A stretch of 64,000 bases of DNA from Paenibacillus_E sp040812395 (GTDB lineage Bacteria > Bacillota > Bacilli > Paenibacillales > NBRC-103111), in NCBI RefSeq assembly GCF_040812395.1, contig NZ_JBFNXH010000008.1, positions 62,001 through 126,000 of the forward strand, written 5' to 3'. The notes under the pieces were generated by a model that was given only the letters and a program-made list of their open reading frames with translations, was not told where the DNA came from and did no database searches. This document shows positions 25,210 to 33,470 of the stretch, in pieces. The position numbers were made by a program, and so were the translations under genes. Numbering within the stretch: the stretch's first letter is position 1; each line of letters opens with the position of its first letter.

Positions 25210-25626
25210 TTAAGCCTGGGAATAGGCGCTTGGGTCAAAGAAGGCAATTTCCCACAGATGTCCGTCCAAGTCCTCGAAGCTTCTGACATACATAAAGCCA
25301 TGATCTACCGGTGCTTTGCTTTCCTTCCCTCCCGCGGCCAGCGCCTTGTTAGCCAGTTCGTCTACATGTTCTCTGCTGTCTGCAGATAGCGCAATAATTC
25401 CTGCAGCAGCGCTGGCGACATCTGCCATAGGCTTGGTAATGAACGTCCGGAAATACGACTCCGTAAGCAACTGAACGAACGTATTGTCGTTTACTACAAG
25501 GCAGGCTGAGTTTTCGTCGGAGAACTGGGGGTTGAACTCGAAGCCGATGCTGCTGAAAAATTCCTTTGTCCGATTTAAATCTTTAACAGGCAAGTTTACA
25601 AAAGTGTGAGTCGATTTGTATGCCAT
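25210..25626 (-). CDS. VOC-family protein (glyoxalase/bleomycin-resistance fold)
   Basis: 138 residues forming one VOC module: HTFVNLPVKDLNRTKEFFSSIGFEF at the start and GFMYVRSFEDLDGHLWEIAFFDPSA at the end. This matches the 'extradiol dioxygenase-like' lactoylglutathione lyase relatives. The conserved Glu of HLWEI is present. Substrate unknown. It is the last gene of a four-gene set led by an ArsR regulator. Confidence 0.82.
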   Translation of the reverse strand: MAYKSTHTFVNLPVKDLNRTKEFFSSIGFEFNPQFSDENSACLVVNDNTFVQLLTESYFRTFITKPMADVASAAAGIIALSADSREHVDELANKALAAGGKESKAPVDHGFMYVRSFEDLDGHLWEIAFFDPSAYSQA

Positions 25627-25687
25627 CTTTGGTCACCTCATTATATTTTTTATCGTCATTACTTGGAAGTATTGATGTTCCTGCGGA

Positions 25688-26059
25688 TTATAATCGTAAG
25701 CTCTTGAGCGCGTCACGCTTCAGGTAAAAGAGGACGGCCACAAATACTAAAATCAATAAAGGAACAGCTGCATCCGTCACGTGGCCTGCGGCGAGATTCG
25801 TTAGAGTCGCTCCGATCAGGATGACGATCATGATCGCTAACGATGAAGCTGCCGCTTTCTGGCTACGGTAGCCGGCTATAAGAATCAGTGCGGCCAAAAT
25901 TTCGAGAACGCCAACAGTGTAAATCAATGCGACCGGCGTACCAATTTTATCGGTGAAAAATTCCCTGATTTGGTCGGCAGTGGAAAAGATTTTCGAAGCC
26001 CCAGCAAACAAAAAGTCCAATGCAATTAGACCCTGCAGAATGCGTACAACCCATTTCAT
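25688..26059 (-). CDS. DoxX-family membrane protein
   Basis: 123 residues with four membrane spans; VVRILQGLIALDFLFAGASKIF is the usual DoxX beginning. DoxX proteins are small quinone-related or unknown membrane proteins. It lies between the SRPBCC and VOC genes on the same strand, with gaps of 84 and 61 bases. Confidence 0.8.
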   Translation of the reverse strand: MKWVVRILQGLIALDFLFAGASKIFSTADQIREFFTDKIGTPVALIYTVGVLEILAALILIAGYRSQKAAASSLAIMIVILIGATLTNLAAGHVTDAAVPLLILVFVAVLFYLKRDALKSLRL

Positions 26060-26143
26060 AAGTCAAACACTCCTTAAGGGGATTCCTGTATCGAATATAC
26101 AACACAATTCATAATTCAAAAATGGTCTTGGCTCCGGCTGTCC

Positions 26144-26659
26144 CTATTTCTTTATCTCGTTCAATAGCTCTTCAAGACGGCCCCAAGTTTCTGTAATACC
26201 CTGCAACATGCCCATGTCCATAACGGTCTTGAGGGCCTCAGGGGACACATATTCGGAACGGTTGACCAGCTTTGTCCTGCCACCCAAATCAATGAACTCT
26301 ACCGTGACATTGGTCGATGGCATTGTTTCATTCGTATTTCCTTCAGCATCCGCGAAGTAGTCGGTGTAGACGATTTTCTCTGGCTCGACAATCTCTTTAT
26401 AAACCGTTTTACCCCAAGATTCCATACCGTAAAATTGGCCTTGATTCTGATCCACGCACTTCATGCAGTAATGCCAAAAGCCTCCCGGCCGGAAATCAAT
26501 GTTGCAAACCGGCAGATCCCAGCCTTTGGGTCCAAACCAACGCTTGAGATGATCAGGCTCTTTAAACATTTTGAACACGAGATCGCGTGGTGCGTCGAAA
26601 ACACGCTCTAACACTAGCACCCGTTCGTTCTCTACCCTTGAAACTATTGTGTTTGACAT
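26144..26659 (-). CDS. SRPBCC (AHSA1/START-like) protein
   Basis: 171 residues: VLERVFDAPRDLVFKMFKEPDHLKRWFGPKGW opens the fold, and ETWGRLEELLNEIKK ends it. These proteins bind hydrophobic ligands in a deep cavity. Pairs of ArsR and SRPBCC genes are common and the regulator often controls the pair; here the ArsR gene ends 18 bases upstream. Ligand unknown. Confidence 0.85.
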   Translation of the reverse strand: MSNTIVSRVENERVLVLERVFDAPRDLVFKMFKEPDHLKRWFGPKGWDLPVCNIDFRPGGFWHYCMKCVDQNQGQFYGMESWGKTVYKEIVEPEKIVYTDYFADAEGNTNETMPSTNVTVEFIDLGGRTKLVNRSEYVSPEALKTVMDMGMLQGITETWGRLEELLNEIKK

Positions 26660-26677
26660 TGTAGTTTCTCCTCGTAA

Positions 26678-27034
26678 TTAGGAATGATTTTGTGGTTTTT
26701 CCTTGTTCTGAAGTTCCCGCAAGTAGTCGTCCAGATTGTCGAATCTTTCTTGCATCACTCTCAGGAAGGATTGCGCCCAATTATCCAGCGCTTGGAACGG
26801 CTCCAGCCGGAGCTTGTAGATACGGCGATTGGCTTCCGCCTTCACTTCCAAAATCCCGTGGTCGCTAAGAATTTTCAAATGCTTCGAGGCCTGGGGCTGA
26901 CGAAGCCCCAACCTATCGGCGATTTCCCCCACAGTCAGGGGACCATCGCGTAGGAGTTCAACGATGCGCATACGATTAGGTTCAGCCAAAGAGCTCAACG
27001 TCGTTATCTCCATGGCCTGATGTTTGACTGACAT
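26678..27034 (-). CDS. ArsR-family transcriptional regulator
   Basis: 118 residues, winged helix: LAEPNRMRIVELLRDGPLTVGEIADRLGLRQPQASKHLKILSDHGIL, then RRIYKLR as wing. No ELCVCDL metal motif is present, so it is not a classical metal sensor; the SRPBCC neighbour suggests another signal. ATG 27034 has GAGGTGA five bases away; a GTG nine bases upstream is possible. It probably represses its own four-gene set. Confidence 0.87.
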   Translation of the reverse strand: MSVKHQAMEITTLSSLAEPNRMRIVELLRDGPLTVGEIADRLGLRQPQASKHLKILSDHGILEVKAEANRRIYKLRLEPFQALDNWAQSFLRVMQERFDNLDDYLRELQNKEKPQNHS

Positions 27035-27274
27035 GCTGCTCACCTCACGTAATCACAATCTAAATAACTTCACCATCCTTTATCACTATAACATCTTGTT
27101 GCTAACTTTAATATAACTCATAATGAATATTCCTGTAAAGGAATATTTGTGAAATGACACTGATGTTGAATTCCGTACGGTTGCCTTTATAACGGTTCTT
27201 CTTTTTATCCCCATGAGAGATAACTCCGGTAGCGTAATCCCCACAATAAAAAAACCGATTCTTCATGCGGAATC

Positions 27275-27735
27275 GGGGGAGCACTGAAAAACGATTACAG
27301 AATATGTAAGAAGACTGGTGAGCAATCATCAGTCTTTTTTCTTGCGAAACTTTATCCATTCACCGCGGTAATTTGGTATACTACTTTTGAGGTGACTTTA
27401 TGTTTGAACTAAACAAACAACAAATACTTTCCTTTCACAGCGAATTATATAATCGGAAGCGTTTAAAGAAACGCTACAAAATGAAGTGCAAGATTGAACA
27501 GAAGAATAACGAACTAAAAACTCATCATGGCCTGGCAATTTCACAATATAGCCGAGGTCTGCTTGGCATGCGCATACAAGCTATTCTGATGGCAATTGTT
27601 GTAAATGCGAAACGGATGGTGAAATTAGCAACACCGAAAATGGCTTAGAAAGGAGCCTCGGCTCCTTTCTAAATGACAAAAAAGTCGTTGATCTGTTGCT
27701 CGAGGCAACAAAACAACGACTTTTTCAGTGCTCTC
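27275..27735 (+). mobile_element. IS1182-family deletion derivative (copy 2)
   Basis: About 460 bases with both ends kept: GAGCACTGAAAAA at 27279-27291 and its reverse complement at 27721-27733. Inside are a leader hairpin near 27308-27342, an 82-codon frame, and two hairpins at the end (around 27648-27671 and 27679-27726). The left neighbour is a minus-strand terminator (CCGATTC / GGAATCGG, 27255-27275) and the right neighbour is the chemoreceptor terminator, so both flanks are terminators. Confidence 0.75.
27400..27648 (+). pseudogene. IS1182 transposase, internally deleted
   Basis: 82 codons. MFELNKQQILSFHSELYN is a transposase start and KCKIEQKNNELKTHHGLA, GLLGMRIQAILMAIVVNAKR match the conserved end (RYKIEAKNxELKxxHG). 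The whole DDE core between them is gone, an in-frame deletion of over 1 kb compared with full IS1182 transposases. It has lost catalytic activity. Confidence 0.75.
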
Positions 27736-27762
27736 CCTAGCGATTAGGGGAGCCTTCTTTTT
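27730..27762. terminator. Right half of the split terminator (chemoreceptor side)
   Basis: Palindrome CTCCCTAGCG-ATTAGGGGAG followed by CCTTCTTTTT. It serves the chemoreceptor gene on the minus strand and is the counterpart of 22588-22621. Confidence 0.7.
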
Positions 27763-27764
27763 AT

Positions 27765-29024
27765 TTAAAGCTTGAAGATTTGGATGGTTTGCTGGAGCTG
27801 GGTGACGACCCGCGTCATTTCCTCCGCTTGGGAAACGATGCCTTGAACTGTAGCGATCTGTTCATTCATGGAAGCCGATACTTCTTGAGTACCTGCTGCC
27901 GATTCCTCTGTTATCGCTGAGATATTTTCCATGGCCGCGGCAATTTGCTCGGAGCTTGCCAGCATCTGTTCGCTCTCATCGGCGAAACGGGTAATTTCCT
28001 CAGATATGAAGCCTACGCTGCCGACAATTTCGGCAAACACGATTTCCGTTTGATCAATCAATACGGTTTGTTTTCTCACCACATCTTCGTTGACTTGAAT
28101 GCTGTTAATCGCGTCTTGAATGCCCTGTTCGATGCTTTTCACGAAGCCAAACACTTCCCGTGTCAGCGAAGTCGACTCTTCGGCGAGCTTGCGAACCTCT
28201 TGAGCGACAACGGCAAAGCCTCTGCCGTGCTCGCCTGCGCGCGCTGCTTCGATGGAAGCGTTAAGCGACAGCAGGTTCGTCTGCTCGGCAATTTCCGAAA
28301 TGGCGCGCGTTACATTCGTAATGCCCGCTGCCTGACGTGCCAGCAGGTCAATCGTATCCGACACTTGCTTCGTCACTTCAACATTTCGCTTCATCCCGGC
28401 GCCTTGGCTCTCAACGGAGGTGCGGCCTTTTTCAACGAGTGACATCATTTGATCGGAACGCTCTTTCATTTCTTTGGCCGAGCCTGCATAATTGGTGATC
28501 CTGGTTTCGATATCCCGAGAGGTCACCGAAACACCGGACACTTCTTCTGATATTTGTCCAGCGCCAGAGGCTAATTCATGCGCGGAAACGCTGACTTGCT
28601 CAAGCACTGAGCGGAAATTTTCATTTTTCGTATAGATGTCCCGGCTGGTTTGAAACACTTGCTTGGAGATGGAACCTGTATCCCTAAGAATATCGCGGAG
28701 CTTATCGATCATTTTGTTAAAAGATTGTCCGAGCTGTCCAAGCGTATCATCCGAAGTTACCGTTACTTTTTGGGAAAAGTCGCCTTTGGAGATGTTGAGC
28801 GCAATTTGCGATAAATCAGCGATGGGTTCGGTTAATTGTTTTTCGAACCATTTGATGAAAGGATAGCTGCCTCCAAGGATAACGACCAAGAAAATAATGC
28901 CAAGTAAGCGATTCCATTCTGAGGTAAAAATAACAATCAACATAAATAATGAATTTAATCCAATCAACGTATAACACCCAAGCTGTAGTTTCTTTCTAAA
29001 CGATAACGACGATAGCTTATCCAT
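27765..29024 (-). CDS. Methyl-accepting chemotaxis protein without extracellular sensor
   Basis: 419 residues. Two adjacent membrane spans (about 15-35 and 38-57) leave almost no outer loop. A HAMP domain follows (TEPIADLSQIALNISKGDF), then a signalling coiled coil with the tip EQTNLLSLNASIEAARAGEHGRGFAVVAQEVRKLAEES. It can pass signals to CheA/CheW; lacking an outside domain it probably senses the membrane or an internal cue. AGGGG lies nine bases before the ATG. Confidence 0.92.
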   Translation of the reverse strand: MDKLSSLSFRKKLQLGCYTLIGLNSLFMLIVIFTSEWNRLLGIIFLVVILGGSYPFIKWFEKQLTEPIADLSQIALNISKGDFSQKVTVTSDDTLGQLGQSFNKMIDKLRDILRDTGSISKQVFQTSRDIYTKNENFRSVLEQVSVSAHELASGAGQISEEVSGVSVTSRDIETRITNYAGSAKEMKERSDQMMSLVEKGRTSVESQGAGMKRNVEVTKQVSDTIDLLARQAAGITNVTRAISEIAEQTNLLSLNASIEAARAGEHGRGFAVVAQEVRKLAEESTSLTREVFGFVKSIEQGIQDAINSIQVNEDVVRKQTVLIDQTEIVFAEIVGSVGFISEEITRFADESEQMLASSEQIAAAMENISAITEESAAGTQEVSASMNEQIATVQGIVSQAEEMTRVVTQLQQTIQIFKL

Positions 29025-29219
29025 TCCAACGACCCCTCCGCGAAAATTGTAAATTTGTGATGGAATCTAAGGTGCTTGTTTGAAATTATATCATTGAATT
29101 TAGAAACATTCTACAACAATTCGACATGAATAGGTGCAAATCTTTCCGAAGTATACGGGTCAAATGTAAAAATTTGATAAAAAATAGGTAAAAATATTCA
29201 TAATATTTGGAATTTTATA

Positions 29220-29247
29220 TTGAACTTTAAAGAAGTGAAGGTATAAT
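29220..29247 (+). promoter_or_regulatory. Sigma-A promoter for the 122-residue protein
   Basis: TTGAAC (29220-29225), 16-base spacer, TATAAT (29242-29247), in a very A+T-rich stretch 59 bases before the start. Confidence 0.65.
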
Positions 29248-29305
29248 AGGTCTATGGTCATGAATTACATTTTATGACATAATATACTATGTGAGGGGAT
29301 AAATA

Positions 29306-29674
29306 ATGATTTTGGAACAAATTCCATTGGCTAGACAGATTGATATGGTATTCAAAGGAATCAAAGAAGAGTTGCTGCAGGTGAGCTCCGGTACGGTCTT
29401 TATTCACATTCGCAACAACGTAGTTGGGAAATTCGGGATCAAACATTTGCCGCTGGAAAGCAAAGCAGGCGTGTTGCCTGTAGTGAGCGGTCAGGGATTG
29501 ACGGAACTGCACTACCAAACCTTTCGGCAAATGGCTATCGAATCTTTGAAGTATAAGAAGAACTGGACGCATGGTGAAATGATGTTCGATTTTACGATTA
29601 GGCAGAACATGCTGTCGGCCAGTATAAGTTTTGAAAGCAATTATAATATGTCGAATTTTGCAAGGACGATTTAG
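29306..29674 (+). CDS. Hypothetical protein, 122 residues
   Basis: A soluble protein starting MILEQIPLARQIDMVFKGIK, with VSSGTVFIHIRNNVVGKFGI and FDFTIRQNMLSASISFESNY. It has no signal peptide, membrane span or metal motif. It has its own promoter and terminator and so is a single-gene unit. I do not recognise a family. It is divergent from the chemoreceptor, which may be coincidence. Confidence 0.7.
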   Translation: MILEQIPLARQIDMVFKGIKEELLQVSSGTVFIHIRNNVVGKFGIKHLPLESKAGVLPVVSGQGLTELHYQTFRQMAIESLKYKKNWTHGEMMFDFTIRQNMLSASISFESNYNMSNFARTI

Positions 29675-29703
29675 CACTTATTCCATCTTACTTATATCGA
29701 TGA

Positions 29704-29745
29704 AGAAGGCATCCCTGGTCGAATAGGACGGGGGTGCCTTTTTTG
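29704..29745 (+). terminator. Terminator after the 122-residue protein
   Basis: AAGGCATCCC / GGGGTGCCTT stem followed by T6. Confidence 0.8.
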
Positions 29746-29746
29746 G

Positions 29747-30330
29747 CAGGATGGAAGTAGAAGATACGAAAGTGCCACAGGGGTTTTGCGACAGCGGTTT
29801 GGATTACCCCATACCGCATCGATCTGCGACAGATCGCCTTTTTGTAGGGGTGAGAGGAACGTAGGTGCGTTATGAGTGGGTATTTTCGGTTGTAGGGACA
29901 TTTCGCGGAACTACCGTGCGTTATGAGCAGGAAATGCCGGGCTTTAGGCAAATTTTTGCTCATTTAACGCACCCTAGTTCCTCTTCAGGGGAGAAAAGGG
30001 ACGCTACCGTAGAATAAGGCATCGTCGTTCCGTCGATATCGCTGTGCATGGGAATTGGGGGTCTGGCAGTACCTCTTCGGGCGCGCGTTGTGTCGCCGCC
30101 GAATGGCGGCTGTTACACGTTTTCTTGCGAAACTTGCAGAGGCGGAATGTACCCGGAATCATACAGGGGTGTTCATGGATAGGAATACCGGATGGAAGAC
30201 AGGTTAGGAGAAGGAAGAACGAAATAAACTAGAAAAAGGCCAACCAAATATTTCTGGTTAACCTGATAACACGAAAAGGGAATGGGTATGAGGTGGAAAA
30301 GCGAAAGCGGCGGTTGGAACCCCATGCCTG
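29747..30330 (+). repeat. Dispersed intergenic repeat, copy B
   Basis: Matches copies A and C from the segment with the small CGATCTGCGACAGATCG hairpin onward. The four motif units are 29854-29876 and 29905-29927 (forward), 29958-29983 and 30012-30034 (reverse). A further stretch with TTCTGGTTAACCTGATAACACG and GCGGTTGGAACCCC is shared only with copy C. Copy B carries an extra ~40-base GC-rich piece near 30080-30115 that the other copies lack. It lies between two convergent genes; no gene is seen. Confidence 0.75.
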
Positions 30331-30355
30331 GACGTATGGGTTTAGACAATGGCAG

Positions 30356-31165
30356 TTATGCGAGCGAAAGCACACGCCCTTTTCCATAAGGAATACACAT
30401 CGGCGTTCCAAAAATAGGGTCGAGTACGACGCGGGATTTCATATCGAAAACAGCCTGGATCAATTGCTCGTTAATGATGTCCTCCGGTGTTCCTTCCGCA
30501 TAGACCGCGCCATTTTTGATCGCTGCGATGTGATGCGCGTACCGGCAGGCAAGATTAATGTCGTGAAGCACCATGACAATCGTGCGCTGCTCATTCTCAT
30601 TCAAATCAAACAATAGGTCGAGCACCTCGACTTGATGCGTTAAGTCCAGGTAGGTGGTTGGCTCATCCAGCAGAATGGTGTTCGTATCTTGCGCCAAGGT
30701 CATGGCGATCCAGGCTCGTTGACGCTGGCCGCCGGACAGGGAATCCACGCTGCGGTCCGCGTAAGGAAGCATATTCGTTAAACGAAGCGCATTCTGAACC
30801 TTATGCTCGTCTTCAGCCGACCATTGCTGCAGCCAGCTTTGATAAGGATAGCGGCCTTGCTTCACTAATTGAAGCACTGTCAGTCCTTCCGGAGCGGACG
30901 GACCTTGAGGTAGAATAGCCATCCGTCTGGCTATTTCCTTGGTCGACAATTTGGCGATTTCTGTGCTGTCCAGCAGGATGCTGCCTGATTTGGGCTTAAG
31001 CAGTCTGGCGAGCGAGCGGAGCAGCGTTGATTTGCCGCAGCCGTTGCTGCCGATGAATACCGTGATTTTCCCTTTTGGAATCCGGATGTTCAAACTTTCG
31101 AAAATCGTGCTTTCGCCATATGTTAACTGAAGCGATTGTGCTTCAAGCGCTGTTCCGCTCATCAT
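30356..31165 (-). CDS. Iron-siderophore ABC transporter ATPase
   Basis: 269 residues. Walker A GSNGCGKSTLL, signature LSGGQRQRAWIAM, Walker B TILLDEPTTYLDL and H-loop MVLHDINLA are intact. It belongs to the FecE/FhuC/YusV group. It sits 33 bases after the second permease and is the last gene of permease-permease-ATPase. GGAG lies nine bases before the first ATG. Repeat copy B borders its 3' end. Confidence 0.92.
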   Translation of the reverse strand: MMSGTALEAQSLQLTYGESTIFESLNIRIPKGKITVFIGSNGCGKSTLLRSLARLLKPKSGSILLDSTEIAKLSTKEIARRMAILPQGPSAPEGLTVLQLVKQGRYPYQSWLQQWSAEDEHKVQNALRLTNMLPYADRSVDSLSGGQRQRAWIAMTLAQDTNTILLDEPTTYLDLTHQVEVLDLLFDLNENEQRTIVMVLHDINLACRYAHHIAAIKNGAVYAEGTPEDIINEQLIQAVFDMKSRVVLDPIFGTPMCIPYGKGRVLSLA

Positions 31166-31198
31166 AAGTAAGCTCTCCTTTTTGTCATACGTTTACGA

Positions 31199-32248
31199 TT
31201 AACTACGGTTTCTGCTGCGATACAGCAAATAAATGAAGATAGGCGCACCAATCGAAGCGGTAAATACGCCAGCTGGAATATCCAAAGGATGAAATAAGGA
31301 GCGACCAATCAAGTCAGCCAACAATAAAAGCAATGACCCGGTCAAAGCCGACACAGGGACTAGGGCTCCGAAGCTTGGACCTACCAGTTTACGGGCGATA
31401 TGAGGCGACATTAACCCGATAAAATTAATCGCTCCGCCAAAAGCAACGGCTGCTCCGGCAAGCGCTACGCTCAGCATGATGAGCAGGAAGCGTTGACGCT
31501 GAACACGGCTGCCTACGCTGCTGGCGATATCCTCGCCAAGCGACTGAATGGTGACGTGCCGCGCAAGCAGGAAAATAAGCGGAATCAGTACGCCGACCCA
31601 AGGCAATAGCGGATAAACCGCTTTTTGCCAGGAAACTCCGTAAATGCTTCCCGTCATAAAGGTTAGGGATTGGTTAGCAAGAATGATCGGTCCCGACAGC
31701 ATCATTAGATAGGAAATCGAGCTCATGGCAGCGGTAAATCCAGTTCCGATTAAGACAAGCCGCAGCGGCGTTATCCCATTCTTCCAAGATAGCGCATAGA
31801 CCAATAAAGTAGCGCTGAAGGCTCCGACGATAGCGGCTACCGGGAGCCAGTGAATACTGATTTTATCTGAAAAGAAGAAGAAAAAGGATACAGCGCCTAG
31901 CGTAGCGCCGCCAGTAGTCCCTATTGTATCCGGCGATGTCAGCGAATTGCGCACGATTCCTTGCAGGATAGCTCCCGAAACCCCTAATGAGGCGCCGATT
32001 AGCACAGCGACAATGACTCGCGGCAAGCGAAGGGAGCGAACAATCATATTGTTCGAGTCCGTCCCATTTCCGAAGACGGCGCGTACAACCTCTGCCGGTT
32101 TGATGTAGATGCTGCCAATTCCTGTACTGAGAATCATCACAACGATCACAGCCAGGAGCAGTAGAAGTGAGACAATGATCGACTTTTTACTTATGAGAAA
32201 AGAGTAGCGCTTGCTTCGAATGGAGACATATCGGTTCGATTGACTCAT
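31199..32248 (-). CDS. Iron-siderophore ABC transporter permease (second FecCD subunit)
   Basis: 349 residues of the FecCD family with about ten spans. Signatures are SLRLPRVIVAVLIGASLGVSGAILQGIVRN and GAINFIGLMSPHIARKLVG, the loop that contacts the ATPase. Its ATG overlaps the stop of the first permease (ATGA), so both are made together. The pair resembles B. subtilis YfiZ/YfhA, which import hydroxamate-carboxylate siderophores with YfiY. Confidence 0.92.
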   Translation of the reverse strand: MSQSNRYVSIRSKRYSFLISKKSIIVSLLLLLAVIVVMILSTGIGSIYIKPAEVVRAVFGNGTDSNNMIVRSLRLPRVIVAVLIGASLGVSGAILQGIVRNSLTSPDTIGTTGGATLGAVSFFFFFSDKISIHWLPVAAIVGAFSATLLVYALSWKNGITPLRLVLIGTGFTAAMSSISYLMMLSGPIILANQSLTFMTGSIYGVSWQKAVYPLLPWVGVLIPLIFLLARHVTIQSLGEDIASSVGSRVQRQRFLLIMLSVALAGAAVAFGGAINFIGLMSPHIARKLVGPSFGALVPVSALTGSLLLLLADLIGRSLFHPLDIPAGVFTASIGAPIFIYLLYRSRNRS

Positions 32249-33264
32249 TTCAGCAGCCCCCCTTTACGGGCTATGTAAATAAAGAAAGGAACCCCGAGGA
32301 TAGCTGTCGTTACACCGACGTGAACTTCTTTGGGCATAATGATGAACCTTGCGCCAATGTCAGCACCAACTAAGAGAATGCCGCCTAAAATGGCGCAATA
32401 CGGGATGACCCACCGGTAGTCGATGCCGACAAGATAACGGACAATATGGGGGATGATGATCCCTATAAACACGATCGGACCGGCAACAGCGACAGAGCCG
32501 CCAGCCAGCACAACGATAACGACAGCTGTGAAAAATTTAACGAGCACGGTACGCTGCCCGAGACCTTTCGCAACATCATCGCCCATAGAGAGAACGTTCA
32601 TATGTGGAGAAAGGATTAGTGCGCCGACCCATGCGATTAACACATAAGGATATACCGATTGAAGCATGGCCATCGTTCGTCCTTCGATTGAGCCTACGAG
32701 CCAGTATAACACTTGATCGAATGCTTTGCCGTTTGCAAGCAAAATGCCTTGGGTCAGCGCTGCAAAAAAAGCGGTCATCGCAGCCCCGGCGAGCGTGATT
32801 TTCATTGGGGTCAGACCATCACGGCCTAATGAGCCCAAGCCATAAACAAGGGCAGAGCTTACGGCTGCGCCGAGAAAAGCAACCCAAACAAAGTGTGACA
32901 GGCTAGTTACATGGAAGAAACCGACAGATAGGACGATAGCGAAAGCAGCACCCGAATTAATGCCGAATATACTCGGAGAAGCAAGCGGGTTCCGTGTAAT
33001 TGCTTGCATGAGTGCTCCTGCAACAGCCAGGCTTCCTCCGACTAATGCCGCAATCAAAGCTCTTGGAATTCGCACCGATTGAATAATGATAGCTTCATTA
33101 GATTGGTCGAAATGTGTGAAAGAAGCGATGATTTGAACGGGCGAATAATGCTTAAGACCAAACATCATGCTGGCAACCATCAGTAAGGCAAGGCAGCAGC
33201 ACGCAGCTATAAGTCCAATAGTCCTGTAGAGGTTATAAATAGGTTGTTTGCTGGAATGGTTCAT
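32245..33264 (-). CDS. Iron-siderophore ABC transporter permease (first FecCD subunit)
   Basis: 339 residues, FecCD family: SVRIPRALIAALVGGSLAVAGALMQAITRNPLASP and GPIVFIGIIIPHIVRYLVG. The start is taken at 33264 (MNHSSKQPIYN), with AGG ten bases upstream; ATGs at 33303 and 33288 are in frame, but the one at 33303 would sit on the predicted -10. A Fur box (33333-33351) lies over the promoter region, so iron repression is expected. The binding protein is divergent. Confidence 0.9.
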   Translation of the reverse strand: MNHSSKQPIYNLYRTIGLIAACCCLALLMVASMMFGLKHYSPVQIIASFTHFDQSNEAIIIQSVRIPRALIAALVGGSLAVAGALMQAITRNPLASPSIFGINSGAAFAIVLSVGFFHVTSLSHFVWVAFLGAAVSSALVYGLGSLGRDGLTPMKITLAGAAMTAFFAALTQGILLANGKAFDQVLYWLVGSIEGRTMAMLQSVYPYVLIAWVGALILSPHMNVLSMGDDVAKGLGQRTVLVKFFTAVVIVVLAGGSVAVAGPIVFIGIIIPHIVRYLVGIDYRWVIPYCAILGGILLVGADIGARFIIMPKEVHVGVTTAILGVPFFIYIARKGGLLK

Positions 33265-33332
33265 AAGTAGATGCCTGCTTCCCTTCATAGATGCTCTATT
33301 CATTTTAATGACTGGAGAGAGGTAATGTCAAT

Positions 33333-33351
33333 GATTATGAGAATCATTATC
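33333..33351. promoter_or_regulatory. Fur box 1 (permease side)
   Basis: GATTATGAGAATCATTATC matches the 19-base consensus GATAATGATAATCATTATC at 17 of 19 positions. It lies next to a minus-strand TTGACA (33327-33332) and so can block the permease-ATPase promoter. Confidence 0.85.
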
Positions 33352-33360
33352 ATAAACTAA

Positions 33361-33389
33361 TTGACATCCCCCTTTTGGTTTAGTACGAT
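33361..33389 (+). promoter_or_regulatory. Promoter of the siderophore-binding protein gene
   Basis: TTGACA (33361-33366), 17-base spacer, TACGAT (33384-33389). Fur box 2 covers the expected start point. Confidence 0.75.
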
Positions 33390-33395
33390 GTCATA

Positions 33396-33414
33396 GATAA
33401 TGATAATCGTTATC
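33396..33414. promoter_or_regulatory. Fur box 2 (binding-protein side)
   Basis: GATAATGATAATCGTTATC matches the Fur consensus at 18 of 19 positions and sits seven bases after the -10. Confidence 0.9.
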
Positions 33415-33470
33415 ATAGACGAATACATACAAGGTGCCTACGACACCGAATCAACTTTGGAGGGAACAAC

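Larger units (their letters stand above)
22597..27753. mobile_element. IS1182-bounded insertion (composite-transposon-like, degraded)
   Basis: The outer boundaries are near-identical palindromic repeats of 24-25 bases (22597-22621 and 27730-27753) in direct orientation. Just inside are matching ends GAGCAYTGAAAAA (left) and the same read on the opposite strand (right, 27720-27733). Inside lie a decayed left IS, an IS110-type remnant, a LysR/MBL pair, an ArsR-SRPBCC-DoxX-VOC set and a deleted right IS. IS1182-family elements are known to target palindromes. The element looks immobile now, as neither transposase is intact. Confidence 0.6.

Noticed and set aside
27108..27274. Possible riboswitch or gene remnant upstream of arsR
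   Set aside because: Some hairpins are visible, but no known riboswitch core and no convincing protein frame; only a minus-strand terminator is supported.
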